A DNA stretch of 64,000 bases from Pseudomonadota bacterium (GTDB lineage Archaea; Thermoplasmatota; SW-10-69-26; JACQPN01; JAJPHT01). Location of the stretch: the NCBI GenBank assembly GCA_021325135.1, contig JAJPHT010000029.1, forward strand, positions 168,144 through 232,143, given 5' to 3'. Position 1 is the first letter of the stretch. Each line of letters starts with the position of its first letter. The notes beneath the pieces were generated by a model. That model did not search any database, was not told the DNA's origin, and was given only the letters and a program-made list of their open reading frames with translations. Shown piece by piece: positions 9,655-18,598 of the stretch. Position numbers and translations under genes: made by a program.

Positions 9655-10368
9655 TCAGGGCGCCAGCGTCTTGCCCAGCTTGGGGCCGTGCATCTCGAAG
9701 CCGCCGTCCACGGGGGGCACGACGACCTTGGCCGCGGTGCCCACGCGCTTCTCGAACTCGTGCGGGTCCGCGTGGATGGGCGGGAAGGTGTTGTAGTGCA
9801 TGGGCACCGCGACGTTGACGCCCAGCCACTCCACGGCGCGCGCCGCGTGCTCGGCGCCCATGGTGTAGAAGTCGCCGATGGGCACGGCCGCGACGTGGGG
9901 CTGGAGGAGGTCGCGGATCACCGTGCGCATGTCGCCGAAGAGGCCCGTGTCGCCCGCGTGGTAGAAGCGCGTCTCGCCGTCGTCCACCACGAAGCCGCAC
10001 GCCACGCCGCCGTACCCCTGGAAGTGGTCCCCCTCGCGGTGGAAGCCGCTGGTGTGCAGGGCGGGCGCGCACCAGACGCGCAGCTTGCCCTTGCGCCAGA
10101 AGCCGCCCACGTTCATGCCGACGCTCCCCCGCGCGCCGCGCGCCTCCAGGATGCCCGCAAGCTCGTAGGTCGCGACGCAGGGCACGCCGAACTCAGGCGC
10201 GCTCCCCACGTGGTCCGCGTGGGCGTGCGTCACCAGGATGATGTCGGGGTGGAAGTCGGCGACGCGCTTCGCGGTCATGCCGTTCTCGACGAACGGATCC
10301 ACGAGGACCTTCGTGCCGTCCTTGCACGCGAGCGAGAAGAACGAATGGCCGTGCCAGCGGATCTCCAT
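9655..10368 (-). CDS. UPF0173 metal-dependent hydrolase
   Basis: 237-residue metallo-beta-lactamase-fold enzyme. Motifs: WHGHSFF at the N-terminus, VTHAHADHVG (HxHxDH), HAGDTGLF and the final MHYNTFP. This matches the UPF0173 family found widely in bacteria and archaea; substrate not established. ATG start 46 bp after the mini zinc-ribbon gene and on the same strand, so the two are probably co-transcribed together with uppS. Confidence 0.92.
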   Translation of the reverse strand: MEIRWHGHSFFSLACKDGTKVLVDPFVENGMTAKRVADFHPDIILVTHAHADHVGSAPEFGVPCVATYELAGILEARGARGSVGMNVGGFWRKGKLRVWCAPALHTSGFHREGDHFQGYGGVACGFVVDDGETRFYHAGDTGLFGDMRTVIRDLLQPHVAAVPIGDFYTMGAEHAARAVEWLGVNVAVPMHYNTFPPIHADPHEFEKRVGTAAKVVVPPVDGGFEMHGPKLGKTLAP

Positions 10369-10414
10369 GCCGGCGCGAAGAGCGCGCCCAAGGAAAAGAC
10401 GTTCGGGTACGGGC

Positions 10415-10516
10415 TCAGAAGTGGAAGGCGGCGCCGCACTCGGTGCAGTTCCCGGGGGCCATGAACTCGGTGCCGCACGACTTGCACAGCGTCAGGAACG
10501 TCGTCTCCTCTTGCAT
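10415..10516 (-). CDS. 33-residue zinc-ribbon miniprotein
   Basis: Short ATG-started frame of 33 codons. Two CxxC knuckles are separated by nine residues: CKSCGTEF and CTECGAAFHF. The body is almost entirely the zinc ribbon. A TATA-like element (cttaact on this strand, about 10540-10547) lies roughly 28 bp before the ATG, giving a plausible leaderless promoter for the whole leftward group. Small rubredoxin-like ribbons of this type often act as nucleic-acid or protein adaptors; function here is unknown. Confidence 0.7.
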   Translation of the reverse strand: MQEETTFLTLCKSCGTEFMAPGNCTECGAAFHF

Positions 10517-10655
10517 CCGAGCCCATCCGTCAGCGCCCGGGTAGTTAAGAGTTGTTGGTTCGGCCGGCGAACGTTCCGGGCCCTTCCCCGGCGCCCCCAG
10601 GCCTCAGAAAGTTCTTAGGAGGGAAGCCTTGTGGCCCCATCGCCAGCGACGCATT

Positions 10656-10727
10656 GCGGCGTTCGCGTAGCGGTTAGCGCAGCAGCTTCCCAAGCTGCCC
10701 TCCGGGGGTTCGAATCCCCCACGCCGC
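10656..10727 (+). tRNA. tRNA-Gly (CCC)
   Basis: Complete cloverleaf. Acceptor GCGGCGT pairs with ACGCCGC. D-arm gcg...cgc has the conserved TAGCGGTTAG loop. Anticodon stem GCAGC/GCTGC encloses loop TTCCCAA with anticodon CCC. T-arm is GGGGG-TTCGAAT-CCCCC. No intron and no encoded CCA. It stands alone on the plus strand after the zinc-ribbon promoter region and is followed by a run of hairpins. Confidence 0.97.
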
Positions 10728-10747
10728 ATTTCAGCGGGCACTCCGTC

Positions 10748-10916
10748 GCACGCGCTTTCGCGCGTGCGGACTCCGTGGCAGAGGGGGTGACTTCCCCCTC
10801 TGCGCTCCCCCTGCCGGGGGGACTTCGTCCCCCACGGACCCCCCTGCGGCGCTGCGCGCCGCGGGGGCTTCGCCCCCTTTCCCCCGAGGGAAATGAGGGA
10901 CCCTTTCTGGAGGGTC
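10748..10916. repeat. array of six consecutive perfect hairpins
   Basis: Six inverted repeats follow one another: 10748-10767 (GCACGCGC arms), 10778-10803 (GCAGAGGGGG arms), 10817-10833 (GGGGGAC), 10846-10862 (GCGGCGC), 10863-10877 (GGGGGC) and 10899-10916 (GACCCT). Loops are 3-6 nt, three of them TTC or TTCG-like. The segment around 10863-10893 is nearly repeated at 52257-52287. The array lies between the tRNA-Gly 3' end and the end of the opposing subtilisin gene. I see no open frame worth calling in it. Confidence 0.7.
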
Positions 10917-10965
10917 GTGAAAGGGGGATCTTCGGCGCGCGCGGGGGCCCCGCCGCGGGGTGATA

Positions 10966-13900
10966 TCACGCCTCGCGGTGGGCCTCGTGCTTGGCTGCGC
11001 GCTGCGCGTCCACGTCCTCCACGGGGACGCGGCGGGGCGGGCGGCGGTGCTCGCGGCGGAAGCGGAGCGCGGCGAAGGCGTAGCCGGACGCGCCCACGAC
11101 GCCCACGCCCACGAGGACGGCCTGCGGGAGGAGGGCCATCTCGTAGGTGACGTAGAGGGCCATGGCCGCGGCGGCCGCCGCGAGGGAGACGGGCTTGCTC
11201 CAGCGCCAGACCTCGCCGCCGGGGAGGGGGCCGAAGGGCATGGCGGCGGTGGCGAGGGCCGAGACGGCCATGGCGACGCCCACGCTCTCCAGCGTGTAGA
11301 AGCCCAGGCGGCCCGCCACGAGGAAGACGAGGCTCCACGCGCTGGTGATGCCCAGGATCGCCAGGGCGCGGTGGCCGGCGAGGCGCTTCTCGCCCTCGGT
11401 CTCCTCGACGCCGTTGTCCACGTAGCCCGGGTAGCCGAAGGGCGAGCGGAAGGCGATGGTGGAGACGAGGAGCGACGCGACGCCCGCGACCCAGATGCGG
11501 AAGCGGACGCGCGCGCCCGAGAGGTGGGCGATGAGCGACTCGCTGCCGTACTTCTGGAGGGCGAGGAGGACGGCCGCGACGCCCACGAAGGGCAGCGTCG
11601 CGACGAAGGCCGCCCAGGTGTAGGCGCCCGCCTCGGCGATGGTGTAGAACACCGCGATGAGGGAGACGGTGAGGACCAGCGCGATGGCGCTGGCGATGCG
11701 GCGGCGTCGCTCGATCGAAGCGAGGTCCTTGGTCCGGTCGCGCAGCGCGTCGCTGCCCGCGTCGGTGAAGAGGTCCTTGAGGTACTGCGTGAAGCTGAAG
11801 CCGGAGCTTCCGCCGCCGCTGGTGACCGCGCTGCCCGCCGCGCTGCTGACGGAGCTGGAGGCGGTCGCGGTGGCCGCGCCCATGGCGCTGGTGGTGAGGG
11901 TGTTGGTGGCCACGGTGGCGAGCGCCGCCGCGCCGACGCCCAGGGCCGCGCCGCCGTCCGCCGCGGCCGCGGTGTAGGCCGAGTTGCGCACGAGGACGCT
12001 CGTGCTGGCGAGGACGACCTCGTGGCCGTCGGGCTGGCGCTCGCGGGCCTCCACGGTGTAGTGGCCGTCGTCCTGCTGCGTGGTGTCCCAGGTGGCGTCG
12101 CTGCCGCCGCCCAGGGTGGTCTCGTGCCCCTGCTCGTCGATGACGACGAAGCGCACGCGGTCCGGGTGCGGCGCGTTGCGGAGGCTCACATGGACCTGCC
12201 CGCGGGCGCCCGCGTCCAGGCTCGCCGTGGCGTTGGCGTCCTGCGTGACCACCAGCTGCGGAGCCGGAGGGGGCGAGGAGGGGGATGCAGACGCGGGCGT
12301 GGGCGTGACGCTGGCCTGCTCCAGGGGCTGGCCGCCGCCGGAGGAGGGCGAGCCGCTGTTGCCTGAGGGCGCGGGCGTCGAGGGAGGGCGCGCGGTGGGC
12401 GAGGTGGGCGCCGTGGCGTTGTCGTTCTGCGCGGTGGCGAGGGGCGCGTCCATGCGGAAGCTGCCGCCGGAGCCCGAGGTCTCGTGGCCCGCGTGGTCGC
12501 GCGCGACGAGGCTCACCGAGTAGGAGCCGGCCGCGCGGGGGGAGAGCGTGCCCACGAAGGAGCCGCCGGCGGGCGAGAGGTCGACGCTCGTGCCGTCGGA
12601 GAGCAGCGCGCGGACGGAGGCGACGCCCGAGGCGTCGTCGTGGGCGCGCACCGTGAGCGTGACGCCGTGGCCCACCGTGGCGTTGGGCGCGGAGAGCGAG
12701 GCGCCGTCCAGCGAGGGAGGCGCGAGGTCCACCTGGAAGTCCTGCGCGTGCTCGGCCTCGTCGGGCGCGCCCGTCTGCGTGGCGTGCCAGTGGAGCGTAT
12801 GGCGTCCCGCGGGGATCGCGATGGGACCCGAGTAGGCCTGGTCCGAGCCGCCGTCGAGGCGCCAGAGCAGCGAGGCGCCGGAGGAGGCGTTCAGCGCCAC
12901 GCTGGGCGAGGAGACGTACCACCCTTCGCCGCCGTCGGGCGACGCGGGGGAGATTGTGGCGTGGCTCGTGGGCGAGGGGAGCGCCGGGAGCGTGGCGGTG
13001 GACTCGGGGCTCGACGAGCCTTCGCCCACGTCGTTGACTGCCGCGACGGAGTACGCGTAGGTGCCGCCGGGGCGCGCCGTGGCGTCGTCGAAGGACGTGC
13101 CCGACACGGTGGCGAGGAGCGCGCGCCCTTCGCTGGCGCGGCGGTAGAGGTGATAGCTCGTGAGGGGCGGTGAGCCCGCGTCGCCGGGCGGGGCCCACGC
13201 GACGAGGACGTGGCCATCCGCGACGGTGACCGAGGGCGCGCCGGGGGCGCCGGGCGCGTGGCGCGCGGGCGTCGGCGGGGGAGGCCGCGGCGGGGGCGGG
13301 GCGGGCGGGCTCTGCACGTCCACCGTGCCGGCGTCCGCGTCGCGCGCGTTGCCCGCGGCGTCCACGGCGTGGGCGCGCAGCGTGAGCGCGCCGGCCGGAG
13401 CGGCGTGGAGCGTGGCGTTGGCGAAGCGGCCGTCGAACGTCGTGGGCAGCGCCGCGTCGCCGACGCGCAGCGAGACGCCCGCGACGCCCGAGAGCGGATC
13501 GCTCACGGGCAGGCTGAAGGCGATGTCATCGCCAGGGCGCGGGAGCGCGGGGCTCACCGAGAGGTTGCCCAGGATGGGCGCCTGGTCGTCGACGCGGATC
13601 TCCACCGCGTGGGGCGTCTCGTCGGGGAGGCCGTCGGCGGTGGCGTTGTACGTCAGCTCGTGGACGCCCGCGGGGATGGCAAAAGGCCCGTCGTAGATGA
13701 TATCATCGCTGCCGTCGAGGCGGTAGGTGATGCGCGCGTTGTCGGGCGTCGCCGTGAGCGTCGCGTTGGGCGCGTGGACGTACCAACCGGCGGCGCCGTC
13801 GGGCGCGGGGAGCGAGAGCGTCGTCTGCACCGCGGGGCCCAGCGGCGTGAACGCGAAGGGCGCGGCGAGGCGGTTGCCCGCGAGGTCCGAGGCCCCGGTG

Positions 13901-16900
13901 CCCACGACGACGGGCGGGGGGGTCGTCCAGCCGTCGCGGCGCTCCAGCGCGAGGTAGCCCTCGTCGTACCAGACGAGGTGCCAGCCGTCGAGCCCGCGCA
14001 GCGCGGAGCCCACGGCGTACTCGCTCATGCCCTCGGAGAACTCAAGGTCGACCTCGTAGGAGACGGCCTCGGCGCGGACGGAGGCGTCCTTGGCGCGCGC
14101 GTGCGCGAGGGCCGCGTCCTCGAAGCCGCCCTGGTCGAAGCGGTCGAGACGGACCGTGGGGCGCGTGAGGTCGATGCGCACGCTGCGCTCGGCGACAGGG
14201 CTCTGGGTGCCGTTCTCGTCCAAGACCACGGCCTCCACGTCGTGCCAGCCCTCGGGGAGGGTGAGGTTGTCGCCCTGGACCCAGTCGCCGTCGTCCACGC
14301 GGTAGGCCAGCGTGGAGAGGTTGAGGGCGCCCGTGCCGGCGACGGGGGCGAGCGTCACGTGGACGGGGCTCGTGTAGACGCCTTCGTGGCCGTCGGGCGT
14401 CGCGGGGTCGAGGTCGAGGCGGACGCATGGCGGGACCGTCGCGTCGGGGGAGGGCTCGTAGGCGAGGGAGGCACGCGGGCCTTCGCCCGCGGCGTTGCGC
14501 GCGGCCACGGAGTACGTGGCGGGGAGCGACGCGTCGAAGGCGGGGTCGGACGCGCCCGGCTTGCCCACCTGCGCGACGAGGACGTCGCCTTCGCAGGGCG
14601 TCGAGCGGAAGAGGTCGTAGCCGAGGATGGCCGCGCCGCCGTCGCCCTCAGGCGCGCTCCACGAGAGGGAGGCGCCGCCCTGCTCGGAGGGCGTGAGCGA
14701 GAGGCCCGTGGGGGCGTCGGGGGGCGTGGCGTTGGGGGGCGTGAAGAGGATGCCCGCGTCGGCGAGGCCGAAGAGGCCGTGGCGGTAGCTCAGCCCGATG
14801 GCGCCGCTGGGGTCCTCGATGCCCACCGTCCGGAGGTGGCTGCCGTCGCTGGGCACGTCGGCGCTCTGCACCTCGACCTGGTTGGTGCCCTCGTGGAGGA
14901 TGATCTCGAACGTGACGGGCTCGCGGTGGTAGAACTGCGAGACGCCCTCCCACGAGACGACGAAGGAGCGCTCGGGGGCCTGGCCCAGGGTGGCGACGTG
15001 GATCGTGCCTTCGCCGGGGGCGTAGAGGTCCTCCCAGTCGCCCGCGATGACGTCGTGGAGGTAGGAGCCGGGGATCGCCTGGCCGTTGCAGCACCCCTGG
15101 CTCGTGCCGGGGTCGAAGGCGAGGAAGCCGTTGCTGCCCACGTAGAGGGAGTCGTGGGTCTGGCCGTAGAAGGTGAAGTTGAACCCGATGGGGACGAGGG
15201 TGCTCAGCACGTCGTCCTCCAAGGGGAGGGGCACGCCGCCGGTGGCGTCGACCCAGCGGAAGTCCGTGGTGGCGCACGAGTAGCCCGCGGCGTCGGTGGC
15301 CGTCTCGCAGGGGGCGAGGTCGCCGGCGCTCAGCGAGGCCGCGAGCGCGCCGGGGGCGTCGCCCGGCTCGCCGTAGGCCACGAGGCGATAATGATAGCGC
15401 GCGTGGGCGTCGAGGCCCTCGTCCTGGTAGCCCGTGGCGTCGGCGCCGAGGCTCGCGACGTACCGGTTCTCGTAGCCCTCCGCGGTGCCGCGGTAGAGGC
15501 GGTAGCCCGCGAGGCCTTCGCCCAGCGTGCGCGGCGCGGTCCAGTTGAGCTGCACGCTGCCGGGCTCGCTCCCAGGAACGGCGGTGAGGTTCTGCGCCTC
15601 GCTGAGGTGGTCGCCGGGGAGGAAGAGCGTGGCGGCGTGGTGCAGCGCGTCCGCGCCGTAGAGCGCGCGCAGGCCCGAGGAGCCCTCGGGGCTCTCGATG
15701 CCCGTGACGTGGACGCGGCCGTCGGAGGGGGCGTCCACGACCTGCGTCTCGATGATATCAGACGACTCGTGGAGGATGACCTGGAAGGTGGAGGGGGCGG
15801 CGCCGTCGGGGTTGGGGACTCCGCTCCACTCGGCGACGAACTCGCGCTCGGGGGCCGAGCCCAGCGTGGCGTAGCGCACGGCGCCGGCGAGGCCGGGGTC
15901 GAGGTCGCCCCAGTGGCCCGCGACGAGGTCGTTGGGCGCGTTGGCGTCGGGGACCTCCTGGCCCGCGCAGCAGCCGGCCGTCTCGTCGTCCTGGAACGTG
16001 AGGTAGCCGTTGGGCGAGAGGTAGGCGTGGTCGTGGGCCTCGCCGTAGAAGGAGAACGAGAAGCCCAGGGGGATGGGCTCCGAGAGCCCCTCGTCGCCCA
16101 GGTGGACGAGGGTGGCGTTGGAGGGCAGCGCGCGCGGCGCGAAGGGCGTCTCCTCGCACGCGTAGCCGAAGGTGTCGTTGACCATGCCGCAGGCGGGCTG
16201 GAAGGGGGCGTCGCCGCAGGGCGCGGCGTCGCGCACGAGGCAGTCGGCGTCCAGGACGCCGGCTCCGGTGGCGTCGTCGTGGCCCCGCGCGCCCACGTCG
16301 CGGGCGGTGGCGAGGAGGCGCGCGCGAAGCTGCGCGGCGGTGAGGTCGGGGTTGGCGCTCCACGCGAGGGCCAGGGAGCCGCTCACGAAGGCGGTGCTCA
16401 TGCTGGTGCCCGAGAGGGAGGCGTACGACGAGTCGTCGCCGTCCCACGTCGAGAGCACGCCCTCGCCGGGCGCCGCGATGGCGACCTGCGGGCCCTTGGA
16501 GGAGAAGGAGCAGGGGAGGTCCGAGCCGTCGACGCACGAGACGGCGATGACGTCGGGGAGGCGGGCGGGGAAGAGGACGCAGTCGTTGCAGCCCTCGTTG
16601 CCGCTGGCGGCGACCACGAGCTTGCCGTGCGCAGCCGCGTAGGCGACGGCGTCGTCCAGGGCGGAGGAGTCGGCCTCGCCGCCCAGCGACATGGAGATCA
16701 CCGTGCGCGGCGGCGTGTGGCCGACGCACCAGGTGACGCCCTGCGCGATGACGTCCATGCTGCCCATGCCGGCGAAGTCCAGGACCTTGACGCCGTAGAG
16801 GCTGACGTTGGCGACGCCCGCGATGCCCAGGCCGTTGTCCACGGTGGCCGCGGCGATGCCCGAGACGTGCGTGCCGTGGCCGTTGTCGTCCATCGGGTCG

Positions 16901-17427
16901 TCGTCGCCGTTGACGAAGTCGTGCCCGCCCATCCAGCGCGTGCCGTTGAGGTCCTCGTGGGTGTAACGGACGCCAGTGTCCACGACGCAGAGGGAGGCGT
17001 TGGCCGCGTCGCCGAAGCCGGCGGTGGCCCACGCGAGGCCCGCGTGGATCTGCGCGAGGCCCTCCTGGTCTGCGAAGGAGGGGTCGTTGGGCGCGACGGG
17101 TGTGGCGGCCTCGTCCAGAAGGAGCGTGAGGGTGGGGGCGGCCTCGACGGACTCGACGCGCGGGTCCGCGGCGGCGCGCTGCGGGAAGGAGGGGTCGGTG
17201 GAGACGACCGAGACGCGCTGGATGGGCGCGTTCACGGCGACGACGCGCGCGCCGTCAAAGGAGCTGCCCACGTCCGCGGAGGGCTCGCCCCGCAGGTGGA
17301 GGACGTAGCGCGTCTCGGCGGCGCGGGCGGTGGCGCCGAAGGAGGGGGCGAGGACGAGAAGGGCCAGCGCGAGGCACGCGGCGCGGGTCGTGGTCGTGGA
17401 GCGGGATGAATGAATGCGGGTCGCCAA
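10966..17427 (-). CDS. giant membrane-anchored subtilisin-like protease
   Basis: 2153 residues. Signal peptide about 1-36. An N-terminal inhibitor-like propeptide is followed by an S8 catalytic domain (about 115-400) with Asp150 (VVDTG), His184 (NGHGTH), Asn277 (AASGNEG) and Ser342 (SGTSMS). Then come two copies of a roughly 160-residue beta module (each with a CC-GQ motif: CCAGQEVP, CCNGQAIP) alternating with FN3-like domains and PKD/Ig-like repeats, a Pro-rich spacer, and a C-terminal hydrophobic domain of seven or eight helices (about 1880-2130). Predicted surface protease facing outward. TTG start, supported by GGGAGG seven bases upstream. The polytopic tail is unusual, since most archaeal S8 proteases have a single anchor. 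Confidence 0.93.
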   Translation of the reverse strand: MATRIHSSRSTTTTRAACLALALLVLAPSFGATARAAETRYVLHLRGEPSADVGSSFDGARVVAVNAPIQRVSVVSTDPSFPQRAAADPRVESVEAAPTLTLLLDEAATPVAPNDPSFADQEGLAQIHAGLAWATAGFGDAANASLCVVDTGVRYTHEDLNGTRWMGGHDFVNGDDDPMDDNGHGTHVSGIAAATVDNGLGIAGVANVSLYGVKVLDFAGMGSMDVIAQGVTWCVGHTPPRTVISMSLGGEADSSALDDAVAYAAAHGKLVVAASGNEGCNDCVLFPARLPDVIAVSCVDGSDLPCSFSSKGPQVAIAAPGEGVLSTWDGDDSSYASLSGTSMSTAFVSGSLALAWSANPDLTAAQLRARLLATARDVGARGHDDATGAGVLDADCLVRDAAPCGDAPFQPACGMVNDTFGYACEETPFAPRALPSNATLVHLGDEGLSEPIPLGFSFSFYGEAHDHAYLSPNGYLTFQDDETAGCCAGQEVPDANAPNDLVAGHWGDLDPGLAGAVRYATLGSAPEREFVAEWSGVPNPDGAAPSTFQVILHESSDIIETQVVDAPSDGRVHVTGIESPEGSSGLRALYGADALHHAATLFLPGDHLSEAQNLTAVPGSEPGSVQLNWTAPRTLGEGLAGYRLYRGTAEGYENRYVASLGADATGYQDEGLDAHARYHYRLVAYGEPGDAPGALAASLSAGDLAPCETATDAAGYSCATTDFRWVDATGGVPLPLEDDVLSTLVPIGFNFTFYGQTHDSLYVGSNGFLAFDPGTSQGCCNGQAIPGSYLHDVIAGDWEDLYAPGEGTIHVATLGQAPERSFVVSWEGVSQFYHREPVTFEIILHEGTNQVEVQSADVPSDGSHLRTVGIEDPSGAIGLSYRHGLFGLADAGILFTPPNATPPDAPTGLSLTPSEQGGASLSWSAPEGDGGAAILGYDLFRSTPCEGDVLVAQVGKPGASDPAFDASLPATYSVAARNAAGEGPRASLAYEPSPDATVPPCVRLDLDPATPDGHEGVYTSPVHVTLAPVAGTGALNLSTLAYRVDDGDWVQGDNLTLPEGWHDVEAVVLDENGTQSPVAERSVRIDLTRPTVRLDRFDQGGFEDAALAHARAKDASVRAEAVSYEVDLEFSEGMSEYAVGSALRGLDGWHLVWYDEGYLALERRDGWTTPPPVVVGTGASDLAGNRLAAPFAFTPLGPAVQTTLSLPAPDGAAGWYVHAPNATLTATPDNARITYRLDGSDDIIYDGPFAIPAGVHELTYNATADGLPDETPHAVEIRVDDQAPILGNLSVSPALPRPGDDIAFSLPVSDPLSGVAGVSLRVGDAALPTTFDGRFANATLHAAPAGALTLRAHAVDAAGNARDADAGTVDVQSPPAPPPPRPPPPTPARHAPGAPGAPSVTVADGHVLVAWAPPGDAGSPPLTSYHLYRRASEGRALLATVSGTSFDDATARPGGTYAYSVAAVNDVGEGSSSPESTATLPALPSPTSHATISPASPDGGEGWYVSSPSVALNASSGASLLWRLDGGSDQAYSGPIAIPAGRHTLHWHATQTGAPDEAEHAQDFQVDLAPPSLDGASLSAPNATVGHGVTLTVRAHDDASGVASVRALLSDGTSVDLSPAGGSFVGTLSPRAAGSYSVSLVARDHAGHETSGSGGSFRMDAPLATAQNDNATAPTSPTARPPSTPAPSGNSGSPSSGGGQPLEQASVTPTPASASPSSPPPAPQLVVTQDANATASLDAGARGQVHVSLRNAPHPDRVRFVVIDEQGHETTLGGGSDATWDTTQQDDGHYTVEARERQPDGHEVVLASTSVLVRNSAYTAAAADGGAALGVGAAALATVATNTLTTSAMGAATATASSSVSSAAGSAVTSGGGSSGFSFTQYLKDLFTDAGSDALRDRTKDLASIERRRRIASAIALVLTVSLIAVFYTIAEAGAYTWAAFVATLPFVGVAAVLLALQKYGSESLIAHLSGARVRFRIWVAGVASLLVSTIAFRSPFGYPGYVDNGVEETEGEKRLAGHRALAILGITSAWSLVFLVAGRLGFYTLESVGVAMAVSALATAAMPFGPLPGGEVWRWSKPVSLAAAAAAMALYVTYEMALLPQAVLVGVGVVGASGYAFAALRFRREHRRPPRRVPVEDVDAQRAAKHEAHREA

Positions 17428-17507
17428 GCGGCCGCCTCCCGCGCGGCCGTAGGTGCTCGCCTTGAAAGCCTTTTCCGTGCCCGGATTCGCCGGGGTGGAG
17501 GACTCCT

Positions 17508-17885
17508 CTATCCGAGAACTCCACCGCCGCCGTTGGAGGCGGCGCAGCGCGCGGCGGCGCCGAGGTTGCTCTGGCCGGTGGCGGAGTCGTAGACCAGCGC
17601 GCCCGACTTGTCGAAGACGCGGTAGGCCTGCGTGTTCACGTGGAACTGGACCTGATAGCCCACGCAGACGAAGTCCGCGACGTTGGAGGGGATCGTCTTC
17701 TGGACGTGGACGCCGGGGAGGAGCTTGGGCGTCACGACGACGTAGGGGTTGCCCGAGGAGTCGGTGCCCTTGCCGGTGATGGTGGCCTGCGCGGCGTAGT
17801 CGGTGAAGTAGAGGTAGGCGGCGATGCCCACCAGCGCGAGGACGAGGACGCCCAAGACGGTGAAGACGCCCTTGAGGAGGCCCAT
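17508..17885 (-). CDS. small membrane-anchored extracytoplasmic protein
   Basis: 125 residues: one N-terminal transmembrane helix (about 5-27) then a beta-rich outer domain with two or three Cys (FVCVGY, AARCAAS). No family recognised. ATG start. It lies 80 bp upstream of the giant protease on the same strand and could be co-transcribed with it and with the membrane gene behind it. Confidence 0.6.
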   Translation of the reverse strand: MGLLKGVFTVLGVLVLALVGIAAYLYFTDYAAQATITGKGTDSSGNPYVVVTPKLLPGVHVQKTIPSNVADFVCVGYQVQFHVNTQAYRVFDKSGALVYDSATGQSNLGAAARCAASNGGGGVLG

Positions 17886-17937
17886 GGGGCGCGCATGGCG
17901 GGGGGTTCGGAAAAAGGCGAGCCTTGACGGCGCATGC

Positions 17938-18543
17938 TCAGAGCGTCAGGCTGCATCGCATGGAGGGGCCTGAGGGGAGGGGTGCGATGGCGCAGGTGGC
18001 GAGGAAGGGGGCGCGCGTGGCGACGACGAGGCCGTATCCTTGCGCCTCGGGGTGGACCACCTGCTCGAGGGTCCAGCCTGCGTCCTGGAATCTGCTGGCG
18101 GTGTCGTTCACCACGGCTGAGGCGTTGGCGTCCGCGGGGTAGGCCACGGAGAGGAACGCGAGGGGGTGGCCCGCCGCGGCGACGGGGCCCGAGGAGGCGG
18201 AGGCGGAGGATTCGCCCGGCGCGCGGGGGAGGTGCGCCGCCATGTCGCGGAGCATGAACGGGAGCGGCGCGTTGACCACGAGCACCAGCGCGACGCCCAC
18301 GGCGGGGGCGGCGGCCGCCAGCGACAGGGGCGAGAGGCGTAGCGCGAGGCCCACCGTGAGGGTGAGGGCCACGAGGAGCGCCAGCGCGCCGACGTAGGAC
18401 CACGGGGCGCGGGTCGCGAAGGCCGCGAGGCCGCGGTCCAGCGCCACCACGAGGAGGACCACCAGCAGGACCGCGGACGCCAGGTAGGCCGGGAGGGCCC
18501 AGGGGCGGCGGCGACGAGGGGCTAGGTTCAAGGGAATGCCCAC
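17938..18543 (-). CDS. hypothetical membrane protein with C-terminal outer domain
   Basis: About 201 residues from the GTG at 18543. Three hydrophobic helices (about 17-38, 50-67, 73-93) are followed by a roughly 100-residue polar domain with Cys near the end (ATCAIAP, MRCSLTL). No family recognised. I preferred the GTG at 18543 over an in-frame TTG at 18609 because the latter would overlap the divergent dnaJ start and leave no promoter space. Confidence 0.55.
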   Translation of the reverse strand: MGIPLNLAPRRRRPWALPAYLASAVLLVVLLVVALDRGLAAFATRAPWSYVGALALLVALTLTVGLALRLSPLSLAAAAPAVGVALVLVVNAPLPFMLRDMAAHLPRAPGESSASASSGPVAAAGHPLAFLSVAYPADANASAVVNDTASRFQDAGWTLEQVVHPEAQGYGLVVATRAPFLATCAIAPLPSGPSMRCSLTL

Positions 18544-18598
18544 GTTCGGAGGCGTCAACGGCCCGGGAACGGGCTCCTTCCGCTTCAGGTGCGCGGCG

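Noticed and set aside
10604..13198. 864-residue frame on the minus strand and long frames on both strands over the protease gene (for example 13210-17409 plus)
   Set aside because: Arg/Gly/Ala-rich shadow frames without domains; the S8 protease frame explains the DNA.
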